Shown here in pieces: positions 6,592 through 9,637 of a stretch of DNA of 9,637 nt. Within the stretch, counting starts at the first letter, position 1, and every line of letters begins with the position of its first letter. The position numbers were made by a program, and so were the translations under genes. This DNA is from Desulfuromonadales bacterium (lineage in GTDB: Bacteria; Desulfobacterota; Desulfuromonadia; Desulfuromonadales; BM103), in assembly GCA_029859485.1 (NCBI GenBank), contig JAOUDB010000063.1, positions 1 to 9,637 on the forward strand, given 5' to 3'. The notes below the pieces were generated by a model. The model saw only the letters and a program-made list of their open reading frames with translations, searched no databases and had not been told where the DNA came from.

Positions 6592-7584
6592 ATGAACGAT
6601 TTTCCCAATATGCTGTTAGAACTAGTCAAAGCGATCGGCGATGAATTCCTCTACATCCTCCCTTACCTGGTGATTGGTGTCCTTTTTGAGGCTATCATCC
6701 GGACCATGAAGTGGCACGTCAAAATCCGCAAGGCCTTAACGCGTTTCGGAATTCTGGCGATTCCTGCAGCAACCCTGCTCGGTGTGGCAAGCCCTCTCTG
6801 TGCCTGTGCAACCCTGCCGCTGGTGATCTCACTTCTGGTCGCAGGTCTGCCGTTGGCTCCGGCCATGGCTTTGCTGGTGACCTCGCCGTTGATGAGTCCG
6901 GCCTCTTTTTCCATGCTCTCGGGGATGTTGAGTGTCAACTGGGCGTTGGCGGTCCTTGTCTGTGCTGTCCTGCTTGGTCTTTTTGCCGGCTATATGACAC
7001 ATCTGCTCAGGAAAAAAGGTTTTGCCGAGGAAGATATCTTTCGTGAGGCGTTGCCGCAGGGAGATTTCCACGACCCTGATTATCCTGTTGAGAAGCTGCG
7101 TTGTGAGTGTGGGCAGCAACTTTCACATCGTGTTAATCGCTGCACCCATAACAAGTTTTTGGTGTTCCTGGCCAGGTTCTGGGAAGGCAGCTTGAAAATC
7201 AGCAAGTTTGTCTTGATCGGTCTGGTGATCGAAGTGGTCGCTTTACTCTTCATCCCTAACGGTTGGATTACCGGCCTGCTCGAAGGGCAGGGGATTCTGC
7301 CGATCTTTACCCTGACTCTTGCGGCGATTCCTCTGCATATGCCGCAGGTGACTGCTGCTTCAATGCTCTTTGGTTTTTACCTTCCTGACCCGGGACAGGT
7401 GATCCCCCTGGCGAAAGGAGCAGGTATTGCCATGTTGGTTGGGGGCCCGGTCACAGCTTTGCCGGTTATGGCTGTTTTTATCTCTATGTTCAAGCCGCGC
7501 GTACTTATCCTTTACATCTCTCTCTGTGTTGGTGGTACGATAGCCCTCGCGTTGCTCTTTAGGGCATTACCGATAACGATTTAG
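6592..7584 (+). CDS. ArsP-type (COG0701, permease family PF03773) membrane permease
   Basis: The 330-residue protein has about eight hydrophobic segments in two halves. The first half carries SPLCACATLPL (67-77), followed by LVAGLPLAPAMALLVTSPLMSP. This is the P-x-C-x-C-x-x-x-P signature of COG0701 permeases, which include ArsP, an exporter of organoarsenicals in Campylobacter. The second half has the companion repeat (GAGIAMLVGGPVTALP). Between the halves, a hydrophilic loop at about 140-190 contains Cys171, Cys173, Cys184 and His186, a possible metal site. Start: the ATG at 6592 has GGA nine bases upstream; an adjoining TTG at 6589 could add one residue. It is divergent from the methyltransferase and upstream of the FKBP gene. 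The substrate is not known; metalloid export is a family-based guess. Confidence 0.88.
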   Translation: MNDFPNMLLELVKAIGDEFLYILPYLVIGVLFEAIIRTMKWHVKIRKALTRFGILAIPAATLLGVASPLCACATLPLVISLLVAGLPLAPAMALLVTSPLMSPASFSMLSGMLSVNWALAVLVCAVLLGLFAGYMTHLLRKKGFAEEDIFREALPQGDFHDPDYPVEKLRCECGQQLSHRVNRCTHNKFLVFLARFWEGSLKISKFVLIGLVIEVVALLFIPNGWITGLLEGQGILPIFTLTLAAIPLHMPQVTAASMLFGFYLPDPGQVIPLAKGAGIAMLVGGPVTALPVMAVFISMFKPRVLILYISLCVGGTIALALLFRALPITI

Positions 7585-7605
7585 AAGCAGGGACTAGTTG
7601 TTAGG

Positions 7606-7619
7606 GGCTGGTGGCTGGT
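7606..7619 (+). repeat. Tandem GGCTGGT heptad pair
   Basis: Two perfect copies of GGCTGGT lie end to end 21 bases after the permease stop. The 7-base period is the same as in the GGNACGN arrays elsewhere in the window, but the motif differs. No convincing intrinsic terminator was found in 7585-7741. Confidence 0.4.
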
Positions 7620-7673
7620 TATGTACCCTGAAGATCAATCCTCATGGTCCACTGGCTAATAAATAACACTTCT

Positions 7674-7701
7674 GGGACAGTCCCCATGCGGAGACAGTCC
7701 C
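7674..7701. repeat. Repeated GGGACAGTCCC palindrome upstream of the FKBP gene
   Basis: GGGACAGTCCC (7674-7684) is a 5-bp inverted repeat around a central A. A second copy, GAGACAGTCCC (7691-7701), begins 17 bases later with one change. The pair lies 40-68 bases before the FKBP start. It may be an operator pair or a short dispersed repeat; the sequence alone does not decide. Confidence 0.5.
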
Positions 7702-7741
7702 TTAATTCATCAATAGACCCGCTTCAGGGAAAGGGCACATC

Positions 7742-8260
7742 ATGGGACAGGCAATTCAACAAGTAAAACTAGGCGACAGAGTTAAAATTAATTTCACCGG
7801 GACGTTGGAAGACGGCACCCTGTTCGATACGACTTATGAGAGCATCGGTTGTGGTGACGACGACTGTGGCTGCGACGAAGGTGGTTGCGATGACGACGAT
7901 TGCCGCTGTAATGGGGAAGTCGGCCCTATGGAGTTGGAGGTTGGCAGCGATGCTTTCTTCCCTCAGGTCGAAGAGGCCCTTGTCGGCATGGCCGCAGGTG
8001 ATAAGAAAACCATCACCATAAAGTCTGACGATGCTTTTGGCGCTTACGATGCGGAGCAGGTTTCTGCTGTTCCCCGTGACCAGTTTCCCGATGATATTGA
8101 TCCGCAGGTCGGTGACAACTTCGAGCTTCTCAACGATGACGGAGAAGGTATGGTGGTTACGGTGATCGACGTGAATGCCACCGAGGTGACTCTCGACGCC
8201 AACCATCCACTGGCCGGCGAAGATCTCAATTTCGATCTGGAAATGGTTGAGATTGTTTAA
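7742..8260 (+). CDS. SlyD-like FKBP peptidyl-prolyl isomerase with Cys/Asp-rich insert
   Basis: The 172-residue protein, with no signal peptide, should be a cytoplasmic prolyl isomerase/chaperone. The FKBP core is VKINFTGTLEDGTLFDTT (14-31), then ELEVGSDAFFPQVEEALVGMAAGDKKTITI (64-93). SlyD-type features follow: DDAFGAYDAEQVSAVPRDQFP (96-116) leading into the insert-in-flap domain (about 97-152), and ANHPLAGEDLNFDLEMVEI at the end. Between strands, at 36-57, there is an insert with six Cys (37, 42, 44, 49, 54, 56) and eight Asp, absent from ordinary FKBPs. E. coli SlyD instead has a His/Cys-rich C-terminal tail that binds nickel; this protein ends directly after the FKBP fold. Start ATG 7742 follows AGGGAAAGGG. 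Metal binding by the insert is inferred. Confidence 0.93.
   Translation: MGQAIQQVKLGDRVKINFTGTLEDGTLFDTTYESIGCGDDDCGCDEGGCDDDDCRCNGEVGPMELEVGSDAFFPQVEEALVGMAAGDKKTITIKSDDAFGAYDAEQVSAVPRDQFPDDIDPQVGDNFELLNDDGEGMVVTVIDVNATEVTLDANHPLAGEDLNFDLEMVEIV
7847..7909 (+). repeat. In-gene duplication encoding GCxDDDCxC twice
   Basis: Bases 7847-7873 and 7883-7909 are two 27-bp copies that match at 21 positions, with most differences in third codon positions. They encode GCGDDDCGC and GCDDDDCRC, joined by Asp-Glu-Gly. The array therefore arose by a tandem duplication in frame within the FKBP gene, and both Cys triplets have been kept. Confidence 0.75.
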
Positions 8261-8267
8261 GACCTTC

Positions 8268-8295
8268 GGGACGTGGAACGCGGGACGAGGGACAC
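8268..8295 (+). repeat. Four-unit GGNACGN heptad repeat, left arm
   Basis: Units are GGGACGT, GGAACGC, GGGACGA and GGGACAC, starting 7 bases after the FKBP stop. It matches the opposite-strand array at 8395-8422 at 25 of 28 positions, so the two form a long inverted repeat around the terminator. Confidence 0.75.
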
Positions 8296-8324
8296 AACAA
8301 CATTTTCATCCTCTTGAATGCATA

Positions 8325-8357
8325 AAAGGGCTGTCCTTTAATTTGGGCAGCCCCTTT
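8325..8357. terminator. Bidirectional intrinsic terminator between convergent genes
   Basis: GGGCTGTCC (8328-8336) and GGGCAGCCC (8345-8353) form a 9-bp stem (one G-U as plus-strand RNA) with an 8-nt loop. It is flanked by AAA on the left and, after one C, TTT on the right, so it can act on either strand. It lies between the convergent FKBP gene and the unknown gene at 8391-9032, as expected for a shared terminator. Confidence 0.85.
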
Positions 8358-8390
8358 GCGTTTCTGATCTGTCTTTTGATTTTCTAGGTC

Positions 8391-9032
8391 TTATTCGTCC
8401 CTCGTCCCGCGTTCCGCGTCCCGTTCCTCTAAAAACCCGATCAACTGCACCACGGCCTGGCTCAACTCTTCCGGTACCTCGGCAATCTCTTGCAAGCTGG
8501 TCGCAAGTCGTTTTGCTGCGAGCAGGGCGTTGCGGTGCTGGTGCAGCGTTTTTTGTTCCGGTTGATGACTGTGTGTCATGTCTCGAAACCGCTTGGCGAC
8601 GGAGGGATGGTTGCGCTCCTCTTCGATCACCGCCTGTCGCAGTTCACTGTATTCCTCCATGCTGAAATGCTCGCGTTCATCTGCTTTCCGGAGCAGGTCA
8701 ATCGATCGGTAATCGGGGAGGGGGCGTTTTTCGTTGCGTTCCAGAAGGCTTGGCTCTCTGCGCTCCAGGAAGCGGAAGGCTAGCAAGAGCTTTTCCGCGG
8801 TCTGTCGCCGAATACGGATCTCCTTGGTGCAATAATCCTCAAAAGAGGTAAAACCCCACTCGGAAAACTGCTTTTTGTTGCTGACCTTTGCCAGCCACTC
8901 ACCAAGCTCAACCCAGGAGGATTTGAACTGTTTTGCCGTGGCTAAAACCTGGTAACGTTCAGATTCAGGCGGCAGTTGCCGCATGAGCTGTTCAATATGT
9001 TGAGAGCCTTTGGTCGGGCTTTTTTCTTCCAT
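8391..9032 (-). CDS. Protein of unknown function with possible helix-turn-helix region
   Basis: I do not recognise a named family for this 213-residue, highly charged, soluble protein. The region 39-90 (SWVELGEWLAKV, then SEWGFTSFEDYC and TAEKLLLAFRFLE) is helical. It looks like the helix-turn-helix-like part of plasmid/phage-style DNA-binding proteins, in which a short 'SF..YC....I....A..L' segment precedes a recognition helix; this is weak inference. The C-terminal half (115-203) is predicted to be helical and possibly coiled, rich in Glu, Arg and Gln. The last ten residues (RDAERGTRDE) are encoded by a heptad repeat. ATG at 9032 has AGAGGAG seven bases upstream. It converges on the FKBP gene and is divergent from the RlmI-like gene. 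A TATGAT (-10-like) lies upstream without a clear -35. Confidence 0.8.
   Translation of the reverse strand: MEEKSPTKGSQHIEQLMRQLPPESERYQVLATAKQFKSSWVELGEWLAKVSNKKQFSEWGFTSFEDYCTKEIRIRRQTAEKLLLAFRFLERREPSLLERNEKRPLPDYRSIDLLRKADEREHFSMEEYSELRQAVIEEERNHPSVAKRFRDMTHSHQPEQKTLHQHRNALLAAKRLATSLQEIAEVPEELSQAVVQLIGFLEERDAERGTRDE
8395..8422 (-). repeat. Four-unit GGNACGN heptad repeat, right arm, inside a coding end
   Basis: On the minus strand the units are GGGACGC, GGAACGC, GGGACGA and GGGACGA, running up to the TAA of the unknown gene. They encode its final residues RDAERGTRDE. This is the inverted partner of 8268-8295. Confidence 0.75.
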
Positions 9033-9200
9033 TCGTGTTCTCCTCTGGGTTGCGCCGAAATGATATCATAACTGTTAAATACCTTAGTAAAATGATTTTT
9101 GCCGCAAAGGCGCAAAGTTGCAAAGACGTGAAACTAATTGCACCAATTAATGGATTAACGGTTTGTCGCTTGTGTCATATCGTGCTAATTAGTTGTACTA

Positions 9201-9220
9201 AGTAAGCTTCAGTAAGCTTC
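9201..9220 (+). repeat. Tandem 10-bp repeat AGTAAGCTTC
   Basis: Two perfect adjacent copies of AGTAAGCTTC lie within the inverted-repeat element, just upstream of the candidate promoter of the RlmI-like gene. They may be a recent slippage product or a tandem binding site. Nothing else supports a function. Confidence 0.4.
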
Positions 9221-9234
9221 CCCTAGAAATTACC

Positions 9235-9243
9235 TGTTATAAA
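9235..9243 (+). promoter_or_regulatory. Candidate extended -10 promoter of the RlmI-like gene
   Basis: TGTTATAAA is a TGn extension with a -10 hexamer one base from consensus; no -35 is seen. Transcription would start near 9250 and give a leader of about 55 nt that contains the right arm of the CGCAAAG repeat. Pattern match only. Confidence 0.4.
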
Positions 9244-9304
9244 ATAAACCGTTTTGCTCAGCGTCTTTGCGCCGTTGCGTTAAGTAATTTGAAAGGTTTT
9301 AAAC

Positions 9305-9637
9305 GTGTCTGCTTGTAAACAACTCCGGTGCACAGTCGGTTCCGAAACCGTACGTATGCTCAATCTCGGTCACCCCTGGGTGATCTCTGACCGCTTTACC
9401 TCAAATTGGCCAAAGGCCGCGTGTGGCAGCCTTGTCGAGCTTGTGTCTGAAAAAGGTGACTCGCTGGGGACGGCACTTTGTGACCCGGGCTCACGAATCG
9501 TTGCCCGTAGATTGTCGAGTTCTGTTGTTCAGCTCGATCACCAATGGCTGACAAAGATGTTGCGGCAGGCTCAAGTAAGCCGGAGTTGGCTGGACTTTGG
9601 TGATACGAACGTGTCTCGTCTGGTGAATGCAGAAGGT
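9305..9637 (+). CDS. rlmI: RlmI-like 23S rRNA (cytosine-5) methyltransferase, N-terminal part
   Basis: The open frame starts at GTG 9305 and leaves the window after 111 codons. GAAAGG lies eight bases upstream, and an in-frame TGA at 9290-9292 excludes a longer start. The visible part matches the start of the COG1092/RlmI family. A PUA domain (about 6-72) has LNLGHPWVIS at 19-28 (the HPWVFSG-like motif), GSLVELVSEKGDSLGTA and the conserved P..RI.AR segment. Then comes the beginning of the linker domain with LRQAQVSR.WL and a D...RLVNAEG stretch, preceding the missing catalytic Rossmann domain. E. coli RlmI methylates C1962 of 23S rRNA. Orthology cannot be proved from the N-terminus alone; another COG1092 paralogue is the main alternative. 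Confidence 0.85.
   Translation, partial: MSACKQLRCTVGSETVRMLNLGHPWVISDRFTSNWPKAACGSLVELVSEKGDSLGTALCDPGSRIVARRLSSSVVQLDHQWLTKMLRQAQVSRSWLDFGDTNVSRLVNAEG

Larger units (their letters stand above)
9103..9279. repeat. CGCAAAG-type inverted repeat element
   Basis: The left arm (9103-9128) is CGCAAAGG-CGCAAAG-TTGCAAAG-ACG. The right arm (9262-9279), read on the other strand, is CGCAACGGCGCAAAGACG: the same sequence with one change and without the 8-base TTGCAAAG unit. Between them AACTAATTGCAC (9132-9143) is nearly complementary to GTGCTAATTAGTT (9183-9195). As I recall, CGCAAAGGCGCAAAGACGC-like sequences are dispersed intergenic repeats in many bacterial genomes; here they frame the region between two divergent genes. 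Confidence 0.6.

Noticed and set aside
7769..8206. Minus-strand open frame of 145 codons opposite the FKBP gene
   Set aside because: It is antisense to a clear FKBP fold; its Val/Thr-rich composition is just the complement of the Asp/Cys codons.
8268..8422. CRISPR-like array
   Set aside because: The units are contiguous 7-mers with no spacers, and no cas gene is present.
9103..9279. Insertion sequence
   Set aside because: Inverted arms exist but there is no transposase frame between them and no clear target-site duplication.

Overview
The window looks like a chromosomal stretch of a Gram-negative bacterium of moderate G+C. An outer-membrane beta-barrel gene, a periplasmic LolA-like protein, a good candidate sigma-54 promoter and GGNACGN and CGCAAAG intergenic repeats fit an anaerobic deltaproteobacterial relative (Desulfuromonas/Geobacter-like). 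That placement is inference; there is no rRNA or marker gene to fix it. No phage, IS, CRISPR, tRNA or rRNA was seen.

Positions 1-5111 (minus strand) hold a compact five-gene envelope-export operon. In transcription order it encodes a secreted LolA-like protein, two FtsX/MacB-type permeases, a LolD-type ATPase, and an outer-membrane beta-barrel protein that runs off the left edge. The first two genes are 2 bp apart, the two permeases 8 bp apart, and the ATPase and barrel genes overlap as ATGA. The only large gap, about 150 bp between permease 2 and the ATPase, carries a heptad repeat. The set provides an inner-membrane motor, a periplasmic carrier-like protein and an outer-membrane partner. 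It resembles LolCDE/LolA but is probably a separate, poorly characterised export pathway.

Positions 5112-5373 contain a promoter candidate for that operon and a 101-bp quasi-palindrome made of two near-identical hairpins, one of which looks like the terminator of the gene to its right. Positions 5374-6162 (minus) encode a YcgJ/UbiE-type SAM methyltransferase with a strong SD and an extended -10 promoter. The 6163-6591 intergenic region separates it from a divergent ArsP-type (COG0701) permease at 6592-7584 (plus), preceded by a good sigma-54 promoter match and a long leader.

Positions 7742-8260 (plus) encode a SlyD-like FKBP prolyl isomerase with an unusual Cys/Asp-rich insert built from a duplicated nine-residue unit. 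A bidirectional terminator, flanked by inverted copies of the heptad repeat, separates it from a convergent gene of unknown function at 8391-9032 (minus). The 3' end of that gene is made of repeat sequence. Positions 9033-9304 hold a CGCAAAG-type inverted repeat and a promoter candidate, followed by the start of an RlmI-like 23S rRNA cytosine methyltransferase gene (GTG start) that runs off the right edge.
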